Shown one piece after another: positions 1-8,902 of a stretch of 64,000 nt of DNA. Made by a program: the position numbers and the translations under genes. Position 1 is the first letter of the stretch. Each line of letters begins with the position of its first letter. The DNA comes from Streptomyces hilarionis (GTDB lineage: Bacteria; Actinomycetota; Actinomycetes; Streptomycetales; Streptomycetaceae): assembly GCF_024539675.1 (NCBI RefSeq), contig NZ_JAHHIT010000044.1:28156-92155 (forward strand), read 5' to 3'. Below the pieces are notes generated by a model that did not search any database, had not been told where the DNA came from, and saw only the letters and a program-made list of their open reading frames with translations.

Positions 1-453
1 ACCGACATTCGCCTGCCTGCCCGGCTCAGCCCGGAACTACAGCGGGTCGAATGGCTCGACGGCGCGGACCGGCCCTTGGTGGGTGCGTGCTTCGAGGGCT
101 ACAACCATCACCAGCAGCTCGGCGAGTGGCGGACCGTCTCCCATGTGGTCGAGCTGGACGAGCAACAGGTGTTCGCCTGGGCGGTCACGGATGCGGACGG
201 CCGGTTTGGCGAGCCGACGTCGGATCCGGCTACCTCCATGGCGTCCTGGCGCTACGAACTCGAGGCCGAGGGCGGCGGCACCCGACTGCGGCAGTCGGCC
301 CGCATCGGGCCGGCCCGCAGCGGAGTCACGCTGGCCCTCGAACGCTGGCCGGACCGGGAGAAGGAGATCATCGCCTTCCGGCTGAAGGAGCTGCGCGCCG
401 GGATGGAAGCCACCCTTTGCGGAATCAAGGCGCTGGCTGAGAAAGGCGCTTGA
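1..453 (+). CDS. SRPBCC family protein, C-terminal part (5' end outside window)
   Basis: The frame is open from base 1 to a TGA at 451-453, so only the last 150 residues are visible. The pattern resembles the polyketide cyclase/START-like (SRPBCC) helix-grip fold: a GACFEGYNHHQQLGEWRT stretch, a V-x-E-x-D strand, an FAWAVTD strand, then a WRYELE strand and a long C-terminal helix with a basic and acidic face. In this family the fold binds hydrophobic small ligands; no ligand can be assigned. The N-terminus and start codon lie upstream of the window. Family call is by pattern only. Confidence 0.7.
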   Translation, partial: TDIRLPARLSPELQRVEWLDGADRPLVGACFEGYNHHQQLGEWRTVSHVVELDEQQVFAWAVTDADGRFGEPTSDPATSMASWRYELEAEGGGTRLRQSARIGPARSGVTLALERWPDREKEIIAFRLKELRAGMEATLCGIKALAEKGA

Positions 454-730
454 GGTCCTGCCGCAAGGGGTGTCACGGCCACTCGTTGACGGCCGCGACA
501 CCGTCGCCTCGTGGCGCACCGCGAACGTGTCGTGTCGCGTGGCTTCCCGGCGCCTTTTCGAGGCGGTCAGTACCGCACTTGACGGCGTAACGCTCGTGGT
601 CGTCCATCCGGTCGAACTTCGGCGGCCGACCGCCAAGCGAGCCGCGTTACTTGCGGTTGCGGGCCCGGTCGGCCTTGTCCAGGATGGTTCAGCGGATGCC
701 GCCATGCCGCACTCGGTCCCCTGGCCTCCG

Positions 731-1024
731 TCAGTCGCTGCCTTCGACGATGCGGAAGTCGCGTTCGACGCCGTCGGCGAGGGCGGCCAGCGCCTCCTGG
801 TAGGCCGCACTCTCGTACGCCGCCACGGCCTGCTCGAAGCTGTCGAACTCGACCAGGACGGTGCGCTCGGCGATTCCGGCGCCGTGTGCCACGACCCGAC
901 CGCCACGGACGAGGGTCCGACCGCCCGCGGCTTTGACGGCCGCAGCGGCCAGCGCGTTGTAGGCGTCCAGCTTCTCAGGGTCCGCGATGGTGCGGTAGGC
1001 GCTGACCCAGTAGCCCTTGGGCAT
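731..1024 (-). CDS. DUF1330 family protein
   Basis: 97 residues beginning MPKGYWVSAY and ending with a FRIVEGSD tail. The MxKGYWV start, the VLVEFDSFEQAVAAYESAAYQEAL block and the ERDFRIVEG end are hallmarks of the DUF1330 (dimeric alpha-beta barrel) family. Members are small cytosolic proteins of unknown enzymatic role. Length matches the family norm of about 95 to 100. The ATG at 1022-1024 is followed directly by the conserved region. It lies 35 bp downstream of the MFS gene on the same strand and may be co-transcribed with the MarR-MFS unit. Confidence 0.85.
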   Translation of the reverse strand: MPKGYWVSAYRTIADPEKLDAYNALAAAAVKAAGGRTLVRGGRVVAHGAGIAERTVLVEFDSFEQAVAAYESAAYQEALAALADGVERDFRIVEGSD

Positions 1025-1059
1025 GGAACCTCCGGAGTGGGGATGAGTGAGTCTGGCTC

Positions 1060-2493
1060 TTACGGATGAGTCTCGGACAAGTGTCGGCGGGCGAGAGCGA
1101 GGCCTGCCAGTGTCGTGACCGCCATACAGCCGATACCGACCAGTGCCGCGGTGGTGTAGGCGCCGTCGTCGGGGAAGAGGCGGCCGGGGCCGGTCCCGGT
1201 GGCGAGAATCAGGCCGCCGATGGCGCTGCCCAGGGAGTAACCGACGCTGCGGACCACGTAGTTGAAGCTCATGGCGCTGGACGTCTCGCTCTTGAGGGTC
1301 ACGGCCAAGATGACGCCGGGCATCGCGGCCGAGAAGCCGCCGACGCCGAAGCCGAGCACGCCCATCGCCGCGAACAGTTCGACCAGGTCCGACCGGGCCG
1401 CCGCGAACAGGGCGAACCCGCCGCCGACCACGACGGCGCTGCCGGCCAGGAGCAGGGGGCCGGCGATCCGGGTCCGGAGTCGGGGGGTGAGCTTGCCGGC
1501 GACGAACCCCAGCACCGAGAACGGGACGAGGACCAGCCCGGCGACGAAGGTCGTCAGCCCGAAGCCGTAGCCGGCGCCGTGCGGCGTCTGCGCGTACCGG
1601 GTGATGAGCGTGAGCAGGAGGTACATGCCGATCCCGCCGACGAACATGGCGAGGTTCGCCCCGGCGACCGCCGGATGCCGCACCGCCCGCACATCGACCA
1701 GGGGCGTCGTGCTGCGCAGCTCGATGACGGTCCAGCCGCAGAGCAGCGCCGCCGCGACGACGGCGAGGCTCCCCGCCACAGCAAGGTGACTGTTCCACAG
1801 ACCCCGTTCGCCGGCGAGGAACAGCACCAGGAACAGCGCGGCGGCCAGGACGACCGCGCCCGCCACGTCCACCCGGGCGGAACGGCCCTCCGGGGCTTCG
1901 GGCATGGAACGCCACGCGGTCAGGAGGGCGGCGGCGGTGACGACCAGGCCGAAGCCGTAGGCGGCCCGCACCCCGCCGAGCTCGGCGAGCAGGGCGGCCA
2001 GCGGGTAGCCGACGCCGGCCCCGATGATCGAGACCACCGAGATCAGGGCGATCGCCGCCGCGCTGCGCTCCTCGGGGAGATGGTCCCTGGCCACGCCCAT
2101 CATCAGCGCCGTCAGTCCGAGCCCGACGCCCTGGGCCGCCCTGCCGGCCAGCAGCCATGGGAACGGCAGCGGCAGCACGGTGAGCGCGCTGCCCGCGACG
2201 ACCACCGTGAGCGTGGCGAGGATCGTGGCCCGCCGGTGCGGGCCGGCTCCGAGCCGGCCGAGGACCGGCGTGGCGACGGCCCCGCTGAGCAGCGCGACCG
2301 TCAGCGTCCACTGCGCGCTGCCGAGCGAGACGTGGAACGAGGTCGCGACGCTGGTGATGAGCGGCGTCCCGAGGCTGGCGACCGCCGCCACCACCAGAGA
2401 GATGAACATCAGGGCGGGAACCAGCAACCCCGCCTCGGAACGCGCCGCACGGACCCCCTTCACCGCGGCCCCGTCGACCGGCTGCCCGGTCAC
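1060..2493 (-). CDS. MFS transporter (drug efflux type)
   Basis: 477 residues with about 12 to 14 hydrophobic segments. An RLGAGPHRRATIL loop between the second and third segments corresponds to the MFS motif A region, and GRAAQGVGLGLTALMMGVARDHLPEERSAAAIALISVVSIIGAGVGYPLAA resembles motif C of drug:H+ antiporters. The start is taken as the GTG at 2491-2493, because it overlaps the stop of the upstream MarR gene in a GTGA arrangement. Upstream in-frame codons do not look like transporter sequence. Coupling to MarR suggests drug-responsive efflux controlled by that repressor. Substrate unknown. Confidence 0.85.
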   Translation of the reverse strand: MTGQPVDGAAVKGVRAARSEAGLLVPALMFISLVVAAVASLGTPLITSVATSFHVSLGSAQWTLTVALLSGAVATPVLGRLGAGPHRRATILATLTVVVAGSALTVLPLPFPWLLAGRAAQGVGLGLTALMMGVARDHLPEERSAAAIALISVVSIIGAGVGYPLAALLAELGGVRAAYGFGLVVTAAALLTAWRSMPEAPEGRSARVDVAGAVVLAAALFLVLFLAGERGLWNSHLAVAGSLAVVAAALLCGWTVIELRSTTPLVDVRAVRHPAVAGANLAMFVGGIGMYLLLTLITRYAQTPHGAGYGFGLTTFVAGLVLVPFSVLGFVAGKLTPRLRTRIAGPLLLAGSAVVVGGGFALFAAARSDLVELFAAMGVLGFGVGGFSAAMPGVILAVTLKSETSSAMSFNYVVRSVGYSLGSAIGGLILATGTGPGRLFPDDGAYTTAALVGIGCMAVTTLAGLALARRHLSETHP

Positions 2494-2948
2494 TGCTTCG
2501 GCTCTTCGCGGTCCCGGTATTCGAGTTCTGCCAGATGTTTCAGCGCCGGGAGGGCTGCCACCAGTGCCTCGACCTCGTCGTCGGTGAGCTGACCGATCAA
2601 CCGCTCGAGCGCGTGGACGCCCGCTTGGCGCCGTGTCCGGACGTAGGAAGCGCCGGCCTCGGTCAGGCACACCAGCGTGACCCGCTTGTCGGCTGCGTCG
2701 CCCCGCCGCTCGACCAGGCCCGACTCCTCCATCACCCGGACCAGGGAGGTCATCGCGGGCTGAGTGACGCCTTCGACCGCGGCCAGATCGGTGATGCGCC
2801 GCGGACCGGTCCGGTCCAGGGTGGCCAGGGTGGCGGCGGACGTCAGGCTCATGTCCCGGGGCAGGCGCCGCGCGGCTCTGGTGGCCAGGCCGTAGAGGGC
2901 AGCCCCGATGGCGGCGGACGCGCCGGGAGCGGTGTCTTGGCGACTCAT
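2490..2948 (-). CDS. MarR family transcriptional regulator
   Basis: 152 residues with the MarR winged-helix layout: a helix MSLTSAATLATLDRTGPRRITDLAAVEGVTQPAMTSLVRVMEESGLVERR, followed by the wing GDAADKRVTLVCLTEAG containing the D-x-R motif, and long C-terminal dimerisation helices. It probably represses its own operon with the downstream MFS gene, whose GTG start overlaps its TGA. ATG at 2946-2948. The AT-rich sequence just upstream is a good operator candidate. Ligand not predictable. Confidence 0.9.
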   Translation of the reverse strand: MSRQDTAPGASAAIGAALYGLATRAARRLPRDMSLTSAATLATLDRTGPRRITDLAAVEGVTQPAMTSLVRVMEESGLVERRGDAADKRVTLVCLTEAGASYVRTRRQAGVHALERLIGQLTDDEVEALVAALPALKHLAELEYRDREEPKQ

Positions 2949-2949
2949 G

Positions 2950-2990
2950 CACGAAGCATAGCAAGTTTATATTTATAGTCTATGTAAATG
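2950..2990 (-). promoter_or_regulatory. AT-rich promoter/operator candidate upstream of the MarR gene
   Basis: An unusually AT-rich stretch in a GC-rich background, running from the MarR start codon outward. It contains inverted arms CATAG (2957-2961) and CTATG (2980-2984) flanking TTTATATTTATAG. This fits a promoter with an autoregulatory MarR operator. This is inference from composition and symmetry only. Confidence 0.4.
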
Positions 2991-3242
2991 TCGGAAGGGG
3001 TCGGCACCGGCACCGCGACCCACGCCTGGGCGCCGAGGGCACCCATCGAGGAGTTCGCGGAGTTCGAGGGGGTCGAAGGGGTCGAGGAGTTCGAAGACGG
3101 CCACCGCGGACGCCGGTGCCGCTACCGGTGACCTCGCGCTCAAGCTCCCTTGCTGTGACCGGAATTGTGCAGCACTCGAGGCCGAAGTCATCCACCGGAT
3201 TGTGGGCGCGCAAGGTCTGCCCGTTCGGTTAGGGTGCGCCGA

Positions 3243-3590
3243 ATGAACGACAGCACTTCAAGGCAGCACTCAACGGCGTCTCAGACCCTGTACTTCCACC
3301 CCGACTATCTCGACGCCGTACGCGCGGGGCGGAAGACGACCACGATCCGTTTCCGGGACCCGGTGGGGACGGGCCCGGTGAGCCTGGTGTTCGAGTTGGA
3401 CGACGAGGTGACGCTGCCGGGACTCGTCACGCAGGTCACGGCCAAGACGGTTGCCCAGCTGAGCGAGTCGGACGCCCGGGCGGACGGCTTCCGTGATCTC
3501 GCCGAGCTTCACGACAGACTGCGGTTCCACTACTCCCGGATCGAGCCGACCGACACGATCGCCATCGTGCACTTTCGATTGGTTGAGTAG
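3243..3590 (+). CDS. ASCH domain protein
   Basis: 115 residues. The core contains LYFHPDYLDAVRAGRKTTTIRFRD, the ASCH signature in which a GxKxxTxR motif lines a putative RNA-binding cleft of the PUA-like beta-barrel, followed by VFELDD and a terminal DTIAIVHFRLV strand. ASCH proteins are proposed RNA-associated or amidohydrolase-like proteins; the role here is unknown. The ATG at 3243 was chosen because the conserved strand starts about 16 residues later; an upstream in-frame start would add a low-complexity extension. Stands alone between the MarR unit and a convergent lipoprotein gene. Confidence 0.8.
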   Translation: MNDSTSRQHSTASQTLYFHPDYLDAVRAGRKTTTIRFRDPVGTGPVSLVFELDDEVTLPGLVTQVTAKTVAQLSESDARADGFRDLAELHDRLRFHYSRIEPTDTIAIVHFRLVE

Positions 3591-3672
3591 GCGAGTGGCC
3601 CCCAAGCATCGGCTGAGTGACTCCCCGGATCACGCCGTTGGGGATGCAGCGCCGCGTAGTGACCGGCCGATG

Positions 3673-5028
3673 TCAGGAGACGCTCGCGAGGATTTTCTTC
3701 GCCGCCTCGGCCGCCGCCCGGCCGCCGCCCACCGCGTCGGCGTCGGCCGCGCAGGGCAGGCCGCCGACGCGGACGGCTACGGCGATATGCCGACCGTTGG
3801 TCGCCTTGGTGTGGCCGATGAACCACGAGGCGGCCGAGTTCCCCCTGCCGCAGGGGACCCACCCCGTCTGTCCGTTGCTCCCGAGGGCCGCCCGCAACGC
3901 GTCAGCAGTGCTCCGCGACATCGCCTTGATGGAGACAGCACCGTCAGCGGCCTGCGACTGCTGCGTGGCGTCGTCCGCCTTCGCAGTCTCTTCCACCAGG
4001 CGCGGGGCCATCACTTGACCGCCGTTGGCGACGGCTGCGGCGACTCGCGCCATTTGCAACGGAGTTGCCCTGACGTCGCCGGTCCCCATCCCGGCAAGGG
4101 CCGTCTCGGGGGCCGTCGTGTCGTCACGGATGGAGGTGCTTGTGGCAACGGGAAGGGGAACCATGAGGGTGTCGTCGTCGAAGCCGAATTTCTGCGCCGC
4201 GGCGCGTAGTCGGTTCTGCCCGAGGTCGACGGCCATCTTGGTGAACACGTTGGTGCAGGAGCGGCGCAGCGCCACTGTGATCGAGGCGTTCTCACACTGC
4301 GACGATGCGCCTTTCACTCGCTTGGTCGAGAGGGGGAGCACATAGGTGAGCGGGCTGACGGTGGCGTCGCCCGCCGTTGCGTACAGGCCTTGATCCAGGG
4401 CTGCGGCTGCGACGACGACGCTGAAGGTCGTCCCCGGCGCATCGGCCTGCTTCAGGGCCCGGTTGAGCATCGGTGAACGGCTGTCGGCGGTGGCCGACTT
4501 CCACGCCTGGGCGTCCTTCTCACTGTTGCCGCTGAACTGCGCAGGGTCGTAGGAAGGGGTGCTCACGAGGGCGAGAAGCTTTCCGGAATTCGCGTCTAGC
4601 GCTACGGCGGCGCCCTGCTGGTCGCCCAGCGCGTTGAACGCGGTTTTCTGAACGACGGGGTCGATGGTTGTCGTGACGTCACGCGGCGCGCCGGAAGTCA
4701 GGGAGTCGTTGTACAGGGCCTCGAGACCCGTGTTGCCAAAGGCCAACGACCTATAGCCCGTGACCGGCGCATAGAGCGGGCCGTCCGCGTACGTGCGCCG
4801 GTAGGGGACCTTCGCGAGGTTGGTGGACTGCGAACCGGTGACGGCCTGCCCGCCGACGAGAATGTCACCCAGTCCACGGTGCGACGCCGGCGCGGACGTG
4901 GAGGCACGTTTCGTCGAGGAGTCGTCCGCGGTGCCGGTGTGCGTGTCCCGCGCGCAGCCGCTGGTCACCGCGGCGAGAGCAACGAGGACCCCCGAGACGC
5001 GAAGCGTCCCTCTCGTGGTCGTGAGCAT
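3673..5028 (-). CDS. Penicillin-binding-protein-like lipoprotein, probable pseudoenzyme
   Basis: 451 residues with the fold pattern of PbpA-type transpeptidases: dimerisation-like segment YRRTYADGPLYAPVTGYRS (about 76-94), then AVALDANSGKLLALVSTPSYDP (141-162) and the catalytic domain. All three catalytic motifs are altered: the SxxK site reads TTFS (200-203), SxN reads SCT (257-259) and KTG reads QTG (387-389). The signal peptide ends in TSGC (Cys25), a plausible lipobox, so it may be a membrane-anchored lipoprotein. A scaffold, sensor or decoy role in cell wall metabolism is more likely than transpeptidation. The reading frame is intact, arguing against simple decay. ATG at 5026-5028. Confidence 0.8.
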   Translation of the reverse strand: MLTTTRGTLRVSGVLVALAAVTSGCARDTHTGTADDSSTKRASTSAPASHRGLGDILVGGQAVTGSQSTNLAKVPYRRTYADGPLYAPVTGYRSLAFGNTGLEALYNDSLTSGAPRDVTTTIDPVVQKTAFNALGDQQGAAVALDANSGKLLALVSTPSYDPAQFSGNSEKDAQAWKSATADSRSPMLNRALKQADAPGTTFSVVVAAAALDQGLYATAGDATVSPLTYVLPLSTKRVKGASSQCENASITVALRRSCTNVFTKMAVDLGQNRLRAAAQKFGFDDDTLMVPLPVATSTSIRDDTTAPETALAGMGTGDVRATPLQMARVAAAVANGGQVMAPRLVEETAKADDATQQSQAADGAVSIKAMSRSTADALRAALGSNGQTGWVPCGRGNSAASWFIGHTKATNGRHIAVAVRVGGLPCAADADAVGGGRAAAEAAKKILASVS

Positions 5029-5241
5029 GGCAGCAATCTTAGAGAAGGCCGCGAAGCAGGAGGGCAGTTCGCCACGACCGCTCCACTGAGGTCCCGACTC
5101 CAGAGTGGAACAGGCTCGACTCCTCTGGCAAGCCGCAGCCCCACCCCATCGACCGCGCGCTTGCGACTCTTTACTGCGTGGCGATGTACGGCTGACCGGG
5201 CCGCCTGCCGAACCCGTTGGCTCCTCTCATTCCTCTTCGTC

Positions 5242-5607
5242 CTAGTTGAGACCGCCCGCACCCGGGTCGCGCAGCGGACGCAGGCCTCCGTCGAGCGGGA
5301 AGGCACGGAAGCCATAGCGGCCCAGCATGTTGCGGTTCGCGTGCTTGACCGGGGAGACGCGGGCGACGTTGTCGTCCAGGACGCCGTGCTCGCGCTCATC
5401 GGCGGGCAGTGTCCGCAACTCCTCGACAGCGGCGGCCAGATGGCGGGTCGTGCACAGCACGGCGGCATTCGGTACCAGACCGAGCGCGCCGAGCCGGCCC
5501 CGCTTGACCGTCCGGTACCCCTGCATACATGGGCCCATGACAAGCCCGCGTTCGGCGCACTCCAGCAGGTCTGGGATGATGGCCGGCAGCCGTCCGTACC
5601 GTCCGGG
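5242..5607 (-). pseudogene. Tn3 family transposase, C-terminal fragment
   Basis: About 120 residues in an open minus-strand frame match the C-terminal end of Tn3-family transposases: IIPDLLECAERGLVMG, then GRLGALGLVPNAAVLCTTRHL, and the terminal VSPVKHANRNMLGRYGF followed by LRPLRDP, ending at a TAG at 5242-5244. The catalytic part of the protein is missing, and upstream the frame runs into unrelated sequence under the YdcF gene. I see no terminal inverted repeats. It is a relic of a former insertion between the PBP-like gene and the YdcF gene. Confidence 0.65.
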
Positions 5608-5679
5608 GTCCCGGGACGACGAGACACGGGCGGGTGCGGGCAGGGGCCCGGCGGGTGGGAGAGCGGAGCGGTGCGGCAC

Positions 5680-6678
5680 ATGCCGGAGTACCCGGAATAT
5701 CTCGCGGCGGTCGTCTTCGCCGCGGGCGGAGTCGTCAACGCCCTGCTGGCGCCACACCGGTTCTCCACCGCCGTCCTGTTCTGCCTCGCGGCGACCTCTG
5801 CCGGGCTCGGCGTGGCCGCTCGCACGGCCGCAGCCCACCCGACCCTCGCCGCCGTTCTCGCCCTGGCCGCGCTGCTCCTGGCGCTCGTTGTGGGCCTGTT
5901 GCTGGTGGCCGACGGTGTCCTTCTGGTCCGGCGCTACGGACCGCAGGCGGCCCTGCTGGCGACCGGGGCCGCCGGCTGCGCGGTGCTGGTGGTACTCGGC
6001 CTCGACGCGGTCTTCTACGCGACCGGCGGCGAGGCGTTCGGTGCCCTGGTGGTGGCGGTGAACGCGGCCGCGGGATATCTCACCCTGCTCTTCCTGGTCT
6101 TCGCCGGCTATGTGTGCGTCCGGGGCCGCAGCACCCCTCTGCCGGAAACCACCCATGTCGTCGTCCTGGGCGCCGGGCTCAACGGCGACCGGCCCGGCCC
6201 GCTGCTGACCCGCCGGCTGGACCGCGCCCTCGCGCTCGACGCCGCCCGCGCACCGGACACGCCGGGTGTGGTGTTCGTCGTCTCGGGCGGCCAGGGCGAC
6301 GACGAGGTCCGCTCCGAGGCGGAGGCGATGGCCGACTATCTGCGCGAACGCGGAGTGCCCGCCGACCGGATCGTGCGCGAGGACCGCTCCGTCAACACCG
6401 GGGAGAACCTCCGCTTCAGCGTGGCCCTCATGGACGGCGCCACTCCCGGCCGCCGTGCCACGGTGGTGACCAGCGGCTTCCACGTCTATCGCACGACCCT
6501 GCTGGCCCGCCGCGTCGGCGTGCCCGTGCACGTCGTGGGCGCGCCGACGTCTCCCACGTACTGGCTGGCCGCGACCCTGCGCGAATTCGCCGCCATTCTG
6601 TGGCTGGACCGGCTCCCCCTGATCGGGCTCAGCCTGCTGCTGGCAGTGCCGGTGGCGACGGCGGTCTTCGCGCGCTGA
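5680..6678 (+). CDS. YdcF/ElyC family (DUF218) membrane protein
   Basis: 332 residues. Five or so N-terminal hydrophobic segments (residues 1-150) precede the DUF218 domain, which begins THVVVLGAGLNGDRPGPLLTRRLDRAL, contains VVSGGQGDDEVRSEAEAMADYL and RIVREDRSVNTGENLRFS, and ends with VTSGFHVYRTTLLARR. A final hydrophobic segment closes the protein. Family members (SanA, ElyC) are envelope proteins linked to cell wall integrity. The ATG at 5680 is chosen; a GTG at 5671, preceded by GGGAGAGCGGAG, is an equally plausible start. Lies next to a Tn3 relic, so its upstream region may have been rearranged. Confidence 0.85.
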   Translation: MPEYPEYLAAVVFAAGGVVNALLAPHRFSTAVLFCLAATSAGLGVAARTAAAHPTLAAVLALAALLLALVVGLLLVADGVLLVRRYGPQAALLATGAAGCAVLVVLGLDAVFYATGGEAFGALVVAVNAAAGYLTLLFLVFAGYVCVRGRSTPLPETTHVVVLGAGLNGDRPGPLLTRRLDRALALDAARAPDTPGVVFVVSGGQGDDEVRSEAEAMADYLRERGVPADRIVREDRSVNTGENLRFSVALMDGATPGRRATVVTSGFHVYRTTLLARRVGVPVHVVGAPTSPTYWLAATLREFAAILWLDRLPLIGLSLLLAVPVATAVFAR

Positions 6679-7036
6679 GGCGCCGGCCGATGGCCTCGTA
6701 AAAGGCTCTGCAAAGGCGCCGTACGAGGCACGGTGGCGGAGTGGAAAGGGCTCGCCGGGCCGCCCGTCCCGCGCGCGCGGTCCGCAGGGCGGAGGTGCGC
6801 GCGGTCGGGCAGCGCGCCAAGTGTGGCAGCGGCTACAGCGGCAGCCGGGGCAAGGGTCTGCCTGACCCCTTTGGGCCTGCCGCGGTGCGGGGCGCGCATC
6901 GGCTTTGCAGGATGGCGTCTGACGACCCCGACCATGTGTGACGCGTCGAGCGGTGTCCGCGCGCAGCCCCCGGCATTCCCTCGCGGAGCCGCAGGCATTC
7001 CCTCGCGGAGCCACCGGCACTCCTCGAAAGGACGAC
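6679..7036 (+). other. Intergenic region with a 22-bp tandem duplication
   Basis: No convincing gene. The 19-mer GGCATTCCCTCGCGGAGCC occurs at 6972-6990 and again at 6994-7012, giving a two-copy tandem repeat with a 22-bp period that ends just before the ribosome binding site (GAAAGGA) of the LysM-hydrolase gene. The rest is GC-rich leader sequence that probably carries the promoter for the downstream pair. Confidence 0.5.
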
Positions 7037-8902
7037 ATGTCCATACGCAACCGCGGCTCCGCTGCCGCAGCCGCCATGTTCCTGGCCGGTTTGACGATGC
7101 TCACCGCGGTTCCGGCCCACGGCGCATCCGGCCTGGCCCCCACGCGCCAGAAGCCGGCAGCGGGGGAGGGTGCCACCAGCCGGTCGAGCCGGCCGCAGCC
7201 CGGCCTGTCGCCGGGACGACCGGCCGGCGGGGGCGCGCTTGCCGGGGCGAAGGGCGGAACGCGCACCGTCGCCTCCGGCGACACGTTGTGGGACATGGCC
7301 CAGCAGGCCCTCGGCGACCCCATGCGGTGGGACAGCGTCTACGACCTCAACCGGCAGACCATCGAGCGTGAGGCCCTGCGGCACGGATACCCGTCCAGCG
7401 ACCGGGGCCACTGGATCTTCCCGGGCACCGTCCTCGCCCTGCCCCAGCCTGCTGCGGCGCGTGCCCTGCCGTCGTCGCGGTTCACGCCCGCTCCCTGCCC
7501 GACCACGTACGGAGAGCTGGAGGGCGCCAGTTGCGGCTACCTCGTCGTCCCGGAGAACCGGGCCCGCCCGTCGTCGCGCACGATTCGCCTGGCCGTTGCA
7601 CGCGTGCGCTCCGCGTCCCCGAAGCCGCACGCCGACCCGATCGTGTTCTTCACCGGCGGCCCCGGCGCGGACGCGCTGGCAGACATCACGGGACTGACCG
7701 AGGCGGGGCTGAACCGCGACCGTGATCTGATCGTCCTGTCCCAGCGCGGGACGTACTCGTCCGAACGGCCGCTGACGTGTCCCGAGATCGACCAGTTCTA
7801 CGGCGAGCGCGTCCACCTCCTCTACAACGCGCCCTCCACCGGGGACCGTTACGCCCAGGCTGCGGCTCGCTGCCACGACCGGCTGGCGGCCCAGGGAATC
7901 GATCTGGCGGCCTACAACACCCGGGAGAACGCCGCCGACGCGGCGGATCTGCGCAGGGTCCTGGGAATCCGGGAGTGGAACGTCCTGTCGCATTCCTACG
8001 GCACGCAACTGGCGCTGACCTACATGCGCATGTTCCCCGAAGGCGTCCGCTCCGTGACGGTCGACGGCGTCGTACCGCCGTCCGTGGCGACGCCCGGATG
8101 GACGTGGAGCAGCATGAAGGAGGCGTTCGACAACATCGTGAGCGCCTGCGCGGCGCAGGCCTCCTGCCGGCAGCGCTACCCGGACATCGGCGCCACCTAC
8201 CTGCGTATGGTGCGTCAGTTGGAGGCTCATCCGGTCACCATGCACGTGACGGTGCCACAGGCCGGCCGGGTGAAGGTGGTCCTCGACGGCGGTGCGCTGC
8301 TGAACTGGATGGTGCGTGCCAGTCACGCTCCCGAGACCTTCGCCGTGGGGGTGGACGAGCTGGCCCACGGTGTCCCCGAGCGCATCGCCGAGCAGTGGGC
8401 GTCCGCCTGGCTGCCCGGCTCGCAGGGGAAGTTCGCTCACGGGTTGTCGCTCAGCGTCTGGTGCAGCGAGTGGGTTCCGTTCGAGACACCCCAGGAACAG
8501 CTCGCCAAGGGCCGGCAGGCCTTTCCCGACCTCCCGGGCTCGGTCCTGGCCCAGGCGCCCCAGCTGCCGTTCCTGCGCCAGGCATGCGGGGTCTGGAAGG
8601 TTCCGAAGGCGCCCGACTCCGTGCGCGAGGTCACCCGTAGCGACATTCCCACGCTTGCCGTCTCCGGCAGTTTCGACGCGCAGACCGGGGCGCAGTGGGG
8701 GCGCTACGTGGCCCGGACGCTCTCACGCTCCACCGTCGTGACGCTGGCCGGCGTCGCCCACGGCGCGTACGACACGCCGTGCGGGGCGAAGGTGATCACC
8801 TCCTTCTTCGACGACCCCGAGCACCCCGACACCAGCTGCGTGAACACCGTGAAACCGCCGTCGTTGGCCATCGACGGCGAGGGAGCCGGTACCAGTGAGT
8901 GA
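7037..8902 (+). CDS. Secreted LysM-domain alpha/beta hydrolase (tripeptidyl aminopeptidase-like)
   Basis: 621 residues. A signal peptide (about 1-30, ending AHGAS) is followed by a low-complexity linker and a LysM module (about 75-137: RTVASGDTLWDMAQQALGD, ending WIFPGTVLALP). From about 150 a Tap-like alpha/beta hydrolase follows, with FFTGGPG oxyanion-loop-like sequence, nucleophile elbow LSHSYGT (Ser320), an SGSFDAQTG acid region and a GVAHGAY histidine. The nucleophile elbow has Ser instead of the usual first Gly. LysM would tether the enzyme to peptidoglycan. ATG 7037 has a good GAAAGGA site. The next gene overlaps by 8 bp. Confidence 0.85.
   Translation: MSIRNRGSAAAAAMFLAGLTMLTAVPAHGASGLAPTRQKPAAGEGATSRSSRPQPGLSPGRPAGGGALAGAKGGTRTVASGDTLWDMAQQALGDPMRWDSVYDLNRQTIEREALRHGYPSSDRGHWIFPGTVLALPQPAAARALPSSRFTPAPCPTTYGELEGASCGYLVVPENRARPSSRTIRLAVARVRSASPKPHADPIVFFTGGPGADALADITGLTEAGLNRDRDLIVLSQRGTYSSERPLTCPEIDQFYGERVHLLYNAPSTGDRYAQAAARCHDRLAAQGIDLAAYNTRENAADAADLRRVLGIREWNVLSHSYGTQLALTYMRMFPEGVRSVTVDGVVPPSVATPGWTWSSMKEAFDNIVSACAAQASCRQRYPDIGATYLRMVRQLEAHPVTMHVTVPQAGRVKVVLDGGALLNWMVRASHAPETFAVGVDELAHGVPERIAEQWASAWLPGSQGKFAHGLSLSVWCSEWVPFETPQEQLAKGRQAFPDLPGSVLAQAPQLPFLRQACGVWKVPKAPDSVREVTRSDIPTLAVSGSFDAQTGAQWGRYVARTLSRSTVVTLAGVAHGAYDTPCGAKVITSFFDDPEHPDTSCVNTVKPPSLAIDGEGAGTSE

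Noticed and set aside
1066..2592. Long plus-strand frame opposite the MFS gene
   Set aside because: The product is Gln/Gly/Arg-rich antisense noise; the minus strand has clear transporter sequence.
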